Assembly: GCA_022264855.1 (NCBI GenBank)
Contig: JABYQU010000001.1
Coordinates: 124,001-188,000, forward strand
From: Lenzites betulinus
Lineage: Eukaryota > Basidiomycota > Agaricomycetes > Polyporales > Polyporaceae
Length of the DNA: 64,000 nt
Reading direction: 5' to 3'
The notes beneath the pieces are model-generated. The model was not told the origin of the DNA, did no database searches, and saw only the letters and a list, made by a program, of their open reading frames with translations. Shown here in pieces: positions 34,683-47,007 of this stretch. Position 1 is the stretch's first letter. The number at the start of each line of letters is the position of its first letter. A program made the translations under genes and the position numbers.

Positions 34683-37600
34683 ATGAATGGGACACACGAC
34701 GCCGACGGCGACCGCCGCAATGGTCCGTCCGACGAGCTGCACTTCTCCGACAGCGAGGGCGACCCCGAGTCTCCCGACGCCGACGCGGGTGATTACTCGA
34801 CCCGCTTCGATGAGCTCATGAGCGATGGCGAAGAAGACGGGGACGGAGCCCACGACGGTACGGACGACGAGGAAGAAGAGGGTTTCGTATATGAGGGCGT
34901 GGACGCAGACCCTACCGGCGGATATCGCGACCGACTCCGCGATGTCCTCGGACCTGACCATGAGGAGGACGAACTTGATGAGGAGCAGGAAGTCGAGCGT
35001 TCACTTGTGCACGAAGTGGAAGAGAACGAGAAATTCGCGGCTACCATTGAAGATGAAGCCGGGGTGAGTGCATCCGCAACTGCCTCGCCGTTCACGCCTG
35101 CTCATAAACCCGGTATAGCATGTGCACATCCTACCCCCGCAGGAGCCGCAAGCCGCGTCCCCCAAGACCCCTTTACCATCCACACCTGCGCCAAGGATGC
35201 CTAGTTATCTCGGGAACGGAACCCCTGCTCACTCCGCAAGACCTTACTTACACCCTTCGATCTCCCGGCTCCGTTCAATCACGCCCCAGCCATCCCGGAC
35301 GCCATCCGCAGCGAGCGCCGCTACACTGCACTCTCATCTCCACGAGTCTACCTCTGCCGCGCCCTCCCACTTTTCTGCTTTGTCTCGCTCCTCCTTCGTC
35401 ACGAACCTCTCCGCTCATATCGCGCAAGATGAAACATCTCGAGGGCAGACACAGCCTATGAGAGAAGTTCTGCGGTGGACCCAACTGCGGATACTTGGAG
35501 AGCACATCTATGTCGGACAGACCTCCTCAAAAGTCTCTTCACTTTTGGGCGCGCAGTCTTATGGGTCGCCTACCGTTCTCGCTGCAAATGGGCTCATCTG
35601 CATAGGGACTGACACCGGCCGGGTATTGGTGTTTGATTTCAAGCAAACTCTGAAGTGTGTCTGCGGTAATGAGTCGTCAGGTGGGGCTTCTTTTCAGCTG
35701 AGTCTTGGTGTATTGCCTTGCTGATGTATAGTGGCAGAAAAGAGCGTTGGTGCGGTAACAGCCCTCGCACTATCGTTTGACCATACATATGTCGCGGTTG
35801 GGCATGCCACTGGCCACATCGAGCTATACGACCTGCGCTCTCCCAAGGTCCCAGCGCGCGTAGTTGCCCCCACCACATTGTCCGCAGTCGCATCCGGAAG
35901 GCAAGAAGGACACATTACTGGTTCGCGCATCGTCAGCATAGGCTTCGTCGCGGGCCGTCATACTGCACTTCTTTCTGCGGACGACAGCGGTCTAGCCTTC
36001 TATCATAGCCTAGGCAAGGTATTTTTCGTCGACGCCACAGATATCTTGCGTATCCTGGGAAAGTATCCGGACGAGGAAGCACCTGATGCTTCGCTTGGTT
36101 TGGGCCACCGGTTCCGGAGGAGAAGAGCGCGAAAACCGGCGACCATCCTGTCAATGGCGCCTCTGCCGCTGGGCACCTGCACCCACCCCACAGACACCTA
36201 CAACCTTGTTGCTCTTCTCACGCCGATCAAACTGGTCATCGTTGGCTTAAAACCGTCTCCGAAGACGTGGTACAGACGACACCGAGAGAATGGCGAGGAA
36301 GTTTCTTCGAAATCAAAATTCAAAGGGACGCTCGCGTGGTTCCCGAGTGTATCGTCCAACGCCGATCTTTCTTCCCCTTCCGAACGAGATAGCAAGAAGA
36401 GCCAGGTCAACGGCATACACCCATCATCTACGCCTACGCTTGCGTATTCCTGGGGAGAGTGTCTGCACCTGCTTAGAGTGTCCGAAGACAAAGTTACGCA
36501 GACGGTCAAGGACGCCAAGTCTGGCAAGACGACCAAGGTCGAAGTCGGTAGGATCGTCTTCGAGGAGATGGGCAGCTGGACGGCCGGCGACGACATCCTT
36601 GCACTCCAGTGGCTGAATGTCAATGTGGGTTCGTTTACTTCTACGGGCTTCATTCCAGGGTGATCGTTAATACTCAAGGACGTGATCAGCAAATAATCGT
36701 CTTGACCCCTGCTGCGTTCGAGATCTACGACGTCCGCACATTCAAGCTTGTGGAAAGCGAACGCTTTGACGCATGGACATTGGTCTCTCCCGTCCTCAGT
36801 CACACGACGAACGGCTCCCTCACGTACTCTGATGCGGTGTCGGAGGTCGCACACAGCGTACGTATGTACAAGGGCAAAGTCTTCCTTCTGGTCAGTTTGA
36901 TATTCTCTGGTTCTAACATATTTTTGCTGATCGGCCTTCAGGGTCAACATGGAGTGCAAGTGGGAACCCTCCTCACTTGGGCAGATCGGATTCTCTCATT
37001 CGTCTCCGACGGCGACTTCCTTAGCGCTATCGAACTCACTCGGTCGTACTACATCGGGGAAGCCCCTGGGAACCGAAACGGCCTTCCAGATGACCCCGAG
37101 AAACTCAAGGTGGTCGTAGGACAGAAGATGCGCGAGCTCATGGTCGCGTCAGCTCAATACGCGTTCTCCGAGGAGCGGATGTTGGACTCCACGCACGTCA
37201 CTGCAGACGGCCGCGGCGTCGACAGGACAGAGCTCTTCGAAGGCCTCGTTTCCGCGTGCGCGCGCGCGTGCATAGCGTTGGACGACTACGAGTTCTTCTT
37301 CGAGGACCTCTTCGGGTTCTACGACAACAACTGCATCTCGGCGATCTTCCTTCGGCAGCTGGAGCCGTTCATGATCAGTGGCGAGATTCGCCACGTTCCA
37401 CCACGAATCACCCAGCGCCTGGTCGCGCTACACGCCGAGGACAACCGCCCCGACCTCGTCGAAAGGCTCATATGGCACATCGAACCGGACTGTCTCGACA
37501 CCAACCAAGCTATCATGTTGTGTCAGCGACATCACCTCTACGACGCTCTCATCTACGTGTACACGCGGGCCCTCCGGGATTATGTGGCACCCGTCGTCGA

Positions 37601-39659
37601 GCTTCTCGGCCTTGTCCGTCGGGTCCAGCAGTGGCGAAGGCAACGCGCGGAAGCATCACCCACGTCTACCAGCTTCATGGACGAGCAGTCCATAGAGCCT
37701 GTAGTCTTGAACGCGTACAAGATCTATCCCTTCATCGCCGACACGCTGACAGGCCTCACGTATCCGTCCGAGGAGCCCCTCCCCGAGGAGGAAGCATTCC
37801 AGGCGAAGAACGACGTTTATAAGTTCCTGTTCTACGGGCGCTCCAGCGTATGGCCAGAAGGCGAAGACGGAAAGCTCGTGCTCACCTCGGAAGAGGAGAA
37901 CGGCGTCGAGCCGACGTATCCCTACACCCGCCTGCTCCTCCGTTTCGACCCCGAGGCGTTCCTGCACACGCTGGACTTGGCTTTCGAGGACGCATATCTG
38001 AATGACGACAGCCGGGACGTGAGCCGGTTCGTCATCGTCAAGATCCTCCTCGAGATCCTGGCCTCGCCAGAGCTCTCCCAGGAAGAGCGGACGTTCATCC
38101 ACATCTTCGTCGCCCGCAACGTACCCAAGTACCCGCAGTTCATCCAGATACAGCCCAGCGTCCTGCACAATATCCTCATCGGCCTGGCAGAGGATTCTGA
38201 TCCGAGCACGCGAGAGGACCGCCAGCTCGCGGCCGAGTTCCTTCTCTCTGCGTATACACCGCACGAGAGCAAACGCATATTGGAGCTGTTCAGACACGCC
38301 GGTTTCTTCCGCATCCTCCGCTCTTGGTACAAGCAGGAGAAGCAGTGGCCGGAGCTGCTAGGCACCTATCTCGAGGATTCGGCGCTGTCTTCGCATGATG
38401 TCTTCATCTCCCTCCACGACGTCATGAAAACGGCCAAGAGGGCGAATAAGCGTAAACTCCCCCGAGCGGTGTCTGACAAACTTGTCAACTCCTTCCCGAG
38501 CCTCCTGGTGGCTGATATCGCGAACACCGCCGCGCTCGTGGACGAGCATCTCCCCGACGAACACGAGGCTGCTCTGGAGGCCCTTGGACCCCATGCAGAA
38601 CACGAGCGCTTCCTCTACCTCCAGTATCTGCTACACCCAATACGTCGGAAACACGCAGAAGACGACATCGCGCTTCCTCGGAGATCGACAGCGTCTCCCC
38701 ACGTTCCTCCCCATCTACGCCAATCCTTCGTGTCCCTGCATTGTCGCTTTGAACCGTCTGGCGTCATACCAGCCCTTCAAAGCCTGCCAGAAGGCTATTT
38801 GGACGGCCAGGAAGCGGCGCGGACGTGCGAGGAGAACGAAGTCTTTGCTGCCGTAGTCTGGCTCGCCGATCACGGAGGTGACCCACAAACTGCCATGTCG
38901 CAGGCTGAGACGTTCGAGCAGCGACTGTCCACGCGCGTCGCAGACGCCCTTGCCTCCCCCAGCGAGGACTCCGTCGAAGCCATCTCCGACTCACTGCAGA
39001 AGCTAGCAGCGGTCGCCGACACCGCGACCACCATCTGCGTCGAGCGCTCCCAGCCAACCTCCCCCTCCTCCGCGCCCCTCGAGGACCTCTGGTTCCAGCT
39101 GCTCAGCAGCCAGATCGACTGCGTGCAGCGCGTCGCGACCTGCTGCTCGCTCGCGGCGCTCGGGCCGTCCGAGCGCATCCCGCCGGACGACCCGCACGCG
39201 CAGCACCAGCACGCGGCGATCTCGTCGCTGCGCGCGCTCGTGCACAAGACGTTCGGCGCGCTCATGTCCGTGAGCGCGACGCGCGCGGTGTCGTTCCCGC
39301 GCCTCTTCAAGCGCCTCGTCGGCAGCGCGGGCGCGGCGAAGGCGCACGTGTCGAAGGGCACGCTCTACACCGAGTTCCGCACGATCCTCACGGGCATGCT
39401 CGAGTCGTTCCGCGCGGAGGGCGATATGCTCGTCATCACGAAGCACCTTGTTGACCGCGATGTCGCGGACACCGTGGCGGAGCTCGTCGCGGCGCGCAGC
39501 CGCGGCTGGGCGCCTGCGCGCGGGGCGTGCGCGGCGTGTGGGGTCGCATTTGCTGGGAGCAAGAAGGCGGGGGAGCCTGACGAGGCGGAGGTGCAGGACG
39601 AGAAGGTGGTTGTGTCACGGACAGGGGCGATATACCATAGCAGATGCTTGCCAGTCTAA
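34683..39659 (+). CDS. VPS8: VPS8, CORVET tethering complex subunit
   Basis: Large peripheral endosomal protein that binds Rab5/Vps21 and tethers early endosomes within CORVET. Five exons: 34683-35063, 35143-35665, 35732-36624, 36690-36890, 36942-39659; 1571 aa. The N-terminus (about residues 1-130) is very acidic. A WD40-like propeller follows (VTALALSFDHTYVAVGHATG, ARKPATILSMAPLPLG, IIVLTPAAFEIYDVRTFK). The alpha-solenoid has the Vps8 signature FLRQLEPFMISGEIRHVPPR near residue 800 and DPEAFLHTLDLAFED. The C-terminus ends with a RING-like zinc segment (CAACGVAF, about 1528, and YHSRCL). Codon bias is strongly GC-rich near 39.1-39.4 kb but in frame. The start is the first Met before the acidic tail; upstream in-frame Mets exist within the promoter interval. 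Confidence 0.93.
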
Positions 39660-41690
39660 CTTTCTAGATTAATCATACCCTCAATGTACATTAAGGGCAT
39701 ACCTTCAGTCTATACTTATGCGTGGGCGATTTCTTGTGCACATCTTGGGCCCGAAGTCACGCTCGTTGAATCAATGTTCCATACTGTTCGCATACGCAGA
39801 CTTACTTACCAAAGTAAGTAGGCACGTATGTGGCGCTTGCCACCCAGATCAGATCGATACCGTACACCGGCACTTGCCGCCGAGAATATTGTGGCCAAAC
39901 CTGGGCCCAAGCCTCATGACTAGCTTATGCACAGAGGCGTCGATATTTTCGGCCGCCGGCGGTACTGTCGGTCAGCAAGTACTTTTCACCTGCGATATGA
40001 ATAAACTCCGGACATGTCGCTATGACAAACCTGAATCACCGCCACTAGCAGAAGACAGGGGTTCCCCAGGGCGTCGGATCGCCAAGTCACTGGGTGGAGA
40101 CACCTCGTGGTCTAATGTGGAATATGTTAGAATAGGTGACCGAGGAACGCCGGCTTCCGTTTACTCCTGAAATTAGAGTATATCTTCTATATCGGAGTTA
40201 GAATAAACTATAGTGCACGACATAGTTACTTTCACTCGTTCTTTAGAGCGTCCGGCTCACTCTAATCTGTGCAATATATTAGAGCAGGTCTGCGAGTACG
40301 TGCTCCTGCCGTCCACTCCCTCTCACTTCCGTCGCGGAGTGCATGACATATCTTAACGTGGCCCGTGCAGAGTTGTTGGGGATAAAACCAGGCCGAGCCG
40401 GCGTCAGGCCGCGCTTGTCGCTTGTCCTCCTCTATCATGCACTTGTCTCCTATCCCGCTTTCAACTCCCTTGGCTCATTAAAGCTACTCATGTTCCACCT
40501 CAGGTAAGATATCTTGCATATATATTGGAGGTGTTATTGCTCATTGACTCCTCAATGGATTCGAAACCTCGGGTCGCGCGACTGGATGTCAAGGGCAGGT
40601 ACGTACTTCTCTTCTGCTCGTAATTTGCTGATCGTGTATCCGTGAGTACTTACTACTCTTTTGTAATGGTACCTGCTGATGCTTATACCTCTCATCCCTG
40701 CACAGTCATCATGCAAGGTATGTGTTCATTCTCACCCGGTAGTTCTCTGACGAGTAGTCTGCTGCAGGTTGCGACATGTGAACATCATGCTGATCACCTG
40801 GGCCGGCGTTCAGATATTAGTTTGGGCCACAACACAACAACACAAATCTTAGGTGCGTGCAATGTACATGTGCTACAAGTACTACTGCACAATGTTGCAC
40901 GACGGTTCAGGGATCTTCGCAATTATCGATGTATGCGCGTGGCGCTGTATATTTATCAGCTATATATCAGCAATATATATATTTATTCTATCGTACAGTG
41001 TTCGGCCACATCAACGTTAGAATGAGTGCAGATACATCCAGAACTCTGACCTAGAACTAGACTACCTACTCTAACCTTGAAGCAGACCGCCCACTCTAAC
41101 CTTAGAGGATATGGCCGATATTCTCTGACCCAGACCGAATCGCTCCCACCCTAACATTAGAGATTGCCGTTTATTCAAAGTCCGAATCGGATGCCTATTA
41201 ACGCCGACGACTAACAATTCTACCATAGACCTAGAGGTCCCTCCACCCGGTGAGTGCTCGTGAACCTTTAAACCTCGACGCCGCAAAACCTAGTAGCGCA
41301 TGGCCGCAAAAAGAAGAACGAGAAGTATTCGAACGTTGTGCGCACCGCTCACCGGCCCCAGCCACCGAGTCATACAGTAGTAAAATGACATCACATACTA
41401 CAGGGAGACACAAATACATTGAGGCCCGAGGGCACATAGATCGCATACGCGCGCAATACCACCGTGTGTAGACTAGAAACCCGATCAGAAAGAAAAGAGA
41501 CGATGTGTAAGGATAGAGCGAGCATGCTGTGTATGTGGAAACCAACCCGAGCCCAGAGAGACGATATTAAGAACGAAGCAGCCGCCCCTGTGCGTGTGTG
41601 TGCAGACCCGACCCATTCGAACAAGCGTGAACCAACCGTGTAGCAAGAAACCCAGAGAAAGAGAGAGAGAAAAGGGAACGACACCACCGA
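39660..41690. other. 2 kb AT-richer spacer downstream of VPS8 and HNH copy B
   Basis: No supported protein gene. About 39828-39895 matches 13840-13905, and about 41265-41690 matches the 3' flank of HNH copy A, so roughly 1.3 kb between them is extra relative to copy A. That extra piece has many CTCTAA/TTAGAG words (for example 41082-41105), a TATA-like GGATAAAACC near 40380, AT repeats around 40960-40985, and a weak three-exon frame starting at 40554 that would make about 46 residues. I do not call it a gene. Confidence 0.4.
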
Positions 41691-42931
41691 TCAGGCGACG
41701 GACGGGGTGGTCGTAAGGCCATCGGCCAGGCGTTGCTTCGACTCGTCATCGAACAGACGGTTACCGAACTCGAGCTCGAGGCGACCCTTCGCCTCGACAG
41801 AGCCCCAGATCTTCGTGTTCGAGAGGTTCATCGCGCCGGTGCTGAAGTCCCAGTGGCGCTCACCGCGGCCCTTGACGTGCTTCAAGAGGCCCTGCGCGAA
41901 GTGGTCGCGGAGCAGGTTGTCGAACGGGCGCGTGCCGGGGTCCGACATTGCCCGCATCTCGATGTACTGCCCGGCGATGGACGCGTGTCCGGAGACAAAC
42001 GCGACAATGCGGTACTCGTCCTATAAGCAATCCAGTCAGCACTGCGGCCAGGATAAGGAAAGGTGCAAGACGACTCACATCCGGGTCAATCCCGAACTCG
42101 TAGTCCGCCCACGCGTCGTGCAGGTCTTCGCGCAGGAACATCATGTTCCGCAGCGAGGCCGACTTGAGCGATGCGCGGTTGGGAAGCCCGGGTCTGACGT
42201 CCGGCGGGGTGCCTGGAACGTGGTCCCTGCGGTTCTTCTATCTCAAACGGTGAGCGACAGATTCCCCGTTGAGTACATAACTCAGGGTGCCGAGGTAGGC
42301 CGAGGTGCGTGCGGAACGGGGTGGAAATAATGACTGACACGCGGGAAGCACCTGGTCACCGGTCACCCGTCAAGCGGCATGCGCACCTCTGCTGGACGCG
42401 ACGCGGAGAAAATGTGGGCGGCCTGGAGCATGCACCAGGACAGCTCGGGGCCAGTGGACAGGCAGTTCTTGTGCCGTGCGAGGGCGCGCAGGTCGATCTT
42501 GCTCGTTCGCTCATGGCAGATCGTGCTCAGCTGCGGGCGAGCCTGGGCGGATACGAGCTTGATGTCGATGGGGGAACCGTCTGGAGGATGGTCGCTCAGC
42601 GGATTGAGATGGGGAGGGCATGCTAATCATTCACCTGGAGCGAGGACGATGTATTTGCCTGGCGCGACGGGCGCGTTTGTAGGCAGATACTGCTTGAAGA
42701 TGAGACGGTCGCCTCCGACGATGATCCACGCATCGGGGGTATCGAAGAGCAGATCGAGCCAGCCGAACAACGTTTTCCACGAAACAGAGCCGTACTGATA
42801 AAAACCTACAGGAACGTTGGCTTGGGCAATGGGGGTGGGGATAGACTGAGAGAGCGCGTACCTGCGAGGACATAGCCATCATAGTCGCCCAGAACTACGT
42901 TGCGCTGAGTGGGCGGAGCATGATGGGACAT
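41691..42931 (-). CDS. HNH_2-type nuclease domain protein, copy B
   Basis: Second copy of the 307-aa HNH nuclease at 14473-15718, same orientation, 27 kb away. Five exons with exactly matching lengths: 42931-42862, 42805-42635, 42580-42387, 42237-42079, 42020-41691. By eye about 26 of 307 residues differ; most changes lie in the first half, while exon 4 (DHVPGTPPDVRPGLPNRA to FGIDPD) is identical in protein. The HNH residues are conserved (AAHIFSASR, RNMMFLREDLHDAW). Introns are also recognisably similar, which points to a fairly recent duplication. No frameshift or stop is present, so both copies could be expressed. An in-frame Met further upstream (43120) exists, but 42931 matches copy A. 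It is divergent from the helicase, 353 bp apart. Confidence 0.8.
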
Positions 42932-43284
42932 GTGGGGGGAATGGTGGGGGGTGCGGCTGACCATGCTGGAGGCCGCTATCTTATATCGCAGGAGAGGAAG
43001 GTTTGCGGGAGGATAGCGGGGGAGGAAGGGGAGAGATGGGTTGAGTAGGTTCGACACAAACCCCGAACACGTGAACGTGAGAGGGGTTTGTATCAAAGTC
43101 CGCCTTTCCGTAGGGGTCACCAGGGTGGCCGATCATTAGATAGCGATACTGATTCCATTAGAAATTGATCAATGAACATTTGTGATACTTTTGTGATGGT
43201 CGATTGATACGGCGTCTATTTGAGCCAGCCTCCTGAGCTCGGCGGCGGGCAAGTACTCATAGCTTGAGCTCCCGACCGTGCTCC
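42932..43284. promoter_or_regulatory. Divergent region, HNH copy B / RecQ-like helicase
   Basis: 353 bp between divergent start codons. The first 100 bp resemble the HNH copy A upstream region (shared GCAGG-AGAGGAAGGTT-type block). No terminal inverted repeat was detected here. Confidence 0.35.
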
Positions 43285-44476
43285 ATGTACCAGCAGTCTA
43301 ATACACCAGATAGCTTGCTATTGGCAACACCCCGTCGCCGTAAGACACCCGGGAGCTCAAGGTCTAGCCGTCCTACAACACCACCCTCTCCTTCGCCCTC
43401 CCCACTGGCATCTCCCTCGCTCTCTCCAGCTATACTTCCTGGCCCACCTTCCACTGCACTCCTTTCCACCGGTCGAAGCGAGCGGCAACTAGCTCTGCCA
43501 TCAAAGAAGTGGCCGCGCCTACCAAAACGTGTCAGCGAAGATGCTTTACGAGGAGCTGCAACGGCCATCTTTGGGCATTCACCTCGTGACTGGCAAGTAC
43601 GCGCCGCTATTCGGATTTTGGAGGGCGAAGACATCATGATAGTGGCGGGTACGGGTGCTGGGAAATCGATGGTGTTTACACTGTTGGCCATCGCGACGGA
43701 GCTGGCCGGCGGTAGCGGGCTAATCATTGTAGTGTGCCCTCTAAAGGCCCTGCAGTACGATCAGGTGCGGTGCAGTCGGCATTATCGAATGAGGGAGAAA
43801 CTCACTGAGATGCATGTTGGGACCCTAACCTGTATAGGTGCGTCGCTTCAATGAATGCGGTGCAGCTGTGTCCGTGCCAGCGGTGGGCCACAGCAGCGAA
43901 TGCCCACCCGGCTCTCTCATGGTCACGGATGCCGCGAGTGCGCCGCTCGGTCCACATCTGCCTCGGATTCAAGCCATTGCAATCAATGAGGACAACAATG
44001 ATAAGCAGGCGTTCACATCCCTTCGAAGCCGGGCGACTCGCCTATGCTATGCATCACCAGAGTGCCTCCTCAGGAACGAGAGCTTCAAGAGGCTGTTTCG
44101 AGAGGAGACGTTCCGGGCGGGCCTTGTCGCTATCCTGGTTGACGAAGCCCATGTTATAGCCCAATGGGCTGCAGACTTCCGCAAAGACTACGGCGAGCTA
44201 GAACAGCTCCGTGTAGTCACTGGGACAGAGATACCCTGGGGTCTCTTCTCAGCCACGCTGCCCACCTCCGTATTCAACCTCTGCTTCGAATCTGTACGTC
44301 TTGGGGAGACTCGACCGTTCTGGGGTCTTGATCTCGGTTCCAACCGTTCCAACCTCGCACAATGGGTACGTCCTATGGAATACCCGCGTCAGACATTCGC
44401 TGCGTTGTTCGCCTTCCTCCCCGATGCTCCAACAACTGGCATGGACTTACCGAAAGCCATCTTCTACTTTGCCACA

Positions 44477-44479
44477 TGA
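44477..44479 (+). other. In-frame TGA in the helicase
   Basis: The frame of 43838-44476 resumes unchanged at 44480 with the expected RecQ-family sequence (RDARVACGILRRLLPP), so this is a single nonsense codon and not an intron. A C-to-T change at a CpG (ACACGACG to ACATGACG) would produce it. Confidence 0.85.
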
Positions 44480-45038
44480 CGTGATGCTCGGGTGGCCTGT
44501 GGGATCCTGCGGCGTCTCCTTCCGCCTCGTCTTGTAGAGACCGTGTGGCCATACACCGCCGTGTACAGTGAACACTACAAGCAGACGATTATGGAGCGGT
44601 TTCGAGAGGGGTCAGTCAGGTGGCTGCTATGTACTGACGCCGCTGGCATGGGATGTGACATACCTGACATTGATATGTCCATCATATACGGTGTCCAGGA
44701 TCTAGGTTCGGCATTTCAGAAGGGTGGACGAGCAGCACGGGATGCAACACGTACGGGGAGGATGATCTGGCTGGTAGAGGACTGGGTTTTCGATATTGGT
44801 GCATCAAAGTCCGTCTCCAGTGCGTTGGAGAGTCGTCGCGACAAACTGGACCCTGCGGCACGAACGTACATCAATCGCTCTCAGAGCGACAAGTGTATGC
44901 GCGCATTTGCAGTGGCGTACTTTCACCCGCGACCAAGATTTCTTGAGCCATCGCACGAGGTGGACTACAAGGCAGGAGATGAAGTTGAAGTTGTAGCTGG
45001 GAGGACATGGCCGGCAGTGTGGGAGGTAGCAGAGGCAA

Positions 45039-45051
45039 GTGCTGGGTGTCC
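45039..45051. repeat. LINE target-site duplication, left copy
   Basis: GTGCTGGGTGTCC, repeated exactly at 55604-55616 directly after the poly(A) tail. Two preceding A residues could belong to either the target or the tail. Confidence 0.92.
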
Positions 45052-45999
45052 GGGGGGCGCCTTGAACTCGAACCACCACCGCTCGGTTTGTTCCCACGCC
45101 CTGCCTACCCCCCCGCAGGGCGTGTGGAGATGTTTTTGTATGGTAATAAGAGGATAGGGCGTGTTTCTATGGACTGTATGATTGTTACTCCGTTGTGGTA
45201 GGGTAGGAGCGTGTGTCGTGGTCGCGGTATGTCGTCCCGGTTGTCTCGCGGTGGTTCGGTGTGGGTTGACACCCACTGCAGTTCGCTGCACGCTCCCCGG
45301 AGCCTCACCCCCCTCGTGGGATATCCTGGCGTATGGACTGGCCGTGTGCGCAAGCCAGCAAGTGGCACGGCTCTTCTCTGTTTGCCCCCCGGTGCCCGTC
45401 ACTGCTCCTGAGCGTAGTGGTTTAGCGCCCATGCCGAGGCGCTGGCGTCTACACTGCACGTGCTACGCATAAGGCTGCCCCCCCCAGCGCCTGACTAGTG
45501 CGCGCCCACCGTTGCGCATAACGGCGGCGACGCAATAGTGTGGTCTACAAGGTAGCGCCCTTCGTCTGTGCGTGCCACTCATGTGCTTTCTCTGCCGCTG
45601 AGCATGTTGTTGAACAGGATTAGACACGGGTGACGGCCCTCCGTCGTGCGCCCGGCGGCCACGCGCCCCCGTACGTCGCCGCCTGATACAGCGGCGACAG
45701 TGTTCCTTCCCTCGACGATGCCCTTCGATTGGTAGCATCCATGAACGGCTGCTATGGTATGTAACGTAAACGCCGCTTTTCGAAGGATGAACATATTCAT
45801 TCTCTGGACAGTTATGACTCCCCCCATGCCTTCTACCGCGGTGCCGAATCGCCGCTCTTCGTATGACAAAACACCTCGCCTAGAAGCTATGATCTCTGGG
45901 CGCTCCGTTGAACCTTGAAGTAACCTCCCCAACACTGCAGAGTTATAAAGCCTGCCACAAAGGTGCATCGGGGAGCAACACACCTCAGCATACAGCATC
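45052..45999 (+). other. LINE 5' leader
   Basis: About 950 bp before the first long ORF, inside the element. It should hold the internal promoter; no protein frame is convincing. Confidence 0.5.
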
Positions 46000-47007
46000 A
46001 TGTCATCCCCCCCAACTGCCAACCCTCCAGCCGCCCCCCTGGCCCCAGTCCCACTCTACGTGGTGCCACGCGTCTCGCTTCGGCACCCTACCCCCCCGAG
46101 CTCCAGCACTCTCCTCTTCAACGCGGTTTTCCCATCCACGCAGCCTCTCGTATGGGGCCTCCTGGTCCAACTCTACCTCGTCAACCCAGGCGCCCACACC
46201 CCGTCCACCTTCAGCCTCCCCCCCGGCGAAAACTACCCTGCCGTCCCACTGGCTTTTAAAGGGAGAATCGCCGGAGAACGAACGCGTCTTTGTGGGTGGG
46301 TGGAAATCGTGGTCAGGAATGAGAACCCCCTCGAACGCGCCAGCCGTGCCTTTATCTTTGTCCGCGCCGACTACGCGGCGATGCCGATACCCGACATCGC
46401 CGAGATGGTGGCTGATCGCTTGCTCCGGTCGCACGATATCCGCCTGAGCGACTACGGCTACGCCGACTGCGACGACCGGGAGGGCTCCCCTACCCCGCGC
46501 GCGCTGCCGCCGGTGCTGCGGGACGTGCCGAGACGCTGGCCGGAAGCTAACCGGTCCGAGCATGTGGCTGGGATCGACGACTCATCCCCGCCCGGATCCC
46601 CGACGCCGCGCGCGGCCCGGGCATGGCCCAGCCCGCTCTTTCCCCGTGACCCTGTCTGGGCGTACTCCGACCAGCCGCGTGCGGCGGCAGTGTCACTTCT
46701 GAGCCTCTCAGCGCCGCGAACGACCGACGGAACCCCAGCGGCTGATGCGCCCTCCCTCGCGCCGCCCGCCCACCTTCCGAGGCGCGCTGTACCGGAAATA
46801 CTCTACTCCACTGCTACGGCGGCCGGCGTGGCGAGAAGAGATGGGGAGGGGCTGGCCAGCAGGGCGCCTGTCCCCCCGAGCGCGGCGACCGACCACTCTC
46901 CTGCGCCCAAGCGCCGGATGCCACCGCGTATGACGACGTCGACGAGGGCCACCCGTGCGGCGGGGTCTGGCCGCCGCCACTCTGGGTATCGCCGCCTGGA
47001 AGATTGA
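46000..47007 (+). CDS. LINE first ORF, proline-rich, unknown function
   Basis: 335 codons from ATG to stop, lying between the two target-site copies and therefore part of the inserted DNA. I do not recognise the protein. It is rich in Pro, Ala and Arg, with one more ordered stretch around residues 110-150 (RAFIFVRADYAAMPIPDIAE) and a basic Arg/Lys-rich end. There is no CCHC knuckle. It precedes the gag-like ORF by about 900 bp, which is unusual because Tad1-type elements normally have two ORFs. Alternatives are a fortuitous GC-rich frame or a remnant of a nested insertion; the consistent codon phase over 1 kb argues for a real product but is weak evidence in GC-rich DNA. Confidence 0.45.
   Translation: MSSPPTANPPAAPLAPVPLYVVPRVSLRHPTPPSSSTLLFNAVFPSTQPLVWGLLVQLYLVNPGAHTPSTFSLPPGENYPAVPLAFKGRIAGERTRLCGWVEIVVRNENPLERASRAFIFVRADYAAMPIPDIAEMVADRLLRSHDIRLSDYGYADCDDREGSPTPRALPPVLRDVPRRWPEANRSEHVAGIDDSSPPGSPTPRAARAWPSPLFPRDPVWAYSDQPRAAAVSLLSLSAPRTTDGTPAADAPSLAPPAHLPRRAVPEILYSTATAAGVARRDGEGLASRAPVPPSAATDHSPAPKRRMPPRMTTSTRATRAAGSGRRHSGYRRLED

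Noticed and set aside
37656..38297. 213-codon minus frame inside VPS8
   Set aside because: Antisense shadow of a strongly coding GC-rich exon.
40554..40853. Small three-exon gene (about 46 residues)
   Set aside because: Splices keep phase, but the exons are tiny, the product resembles nothing, and the surrounding DNA is repeat-like.
40125..41035. Solo LTR in the VPS8-HNH copy B spacer
   Set aside because: TG start and repeated GTTAGAAT words were seen, but no CA end with a matching 5-bp duplication could be found.
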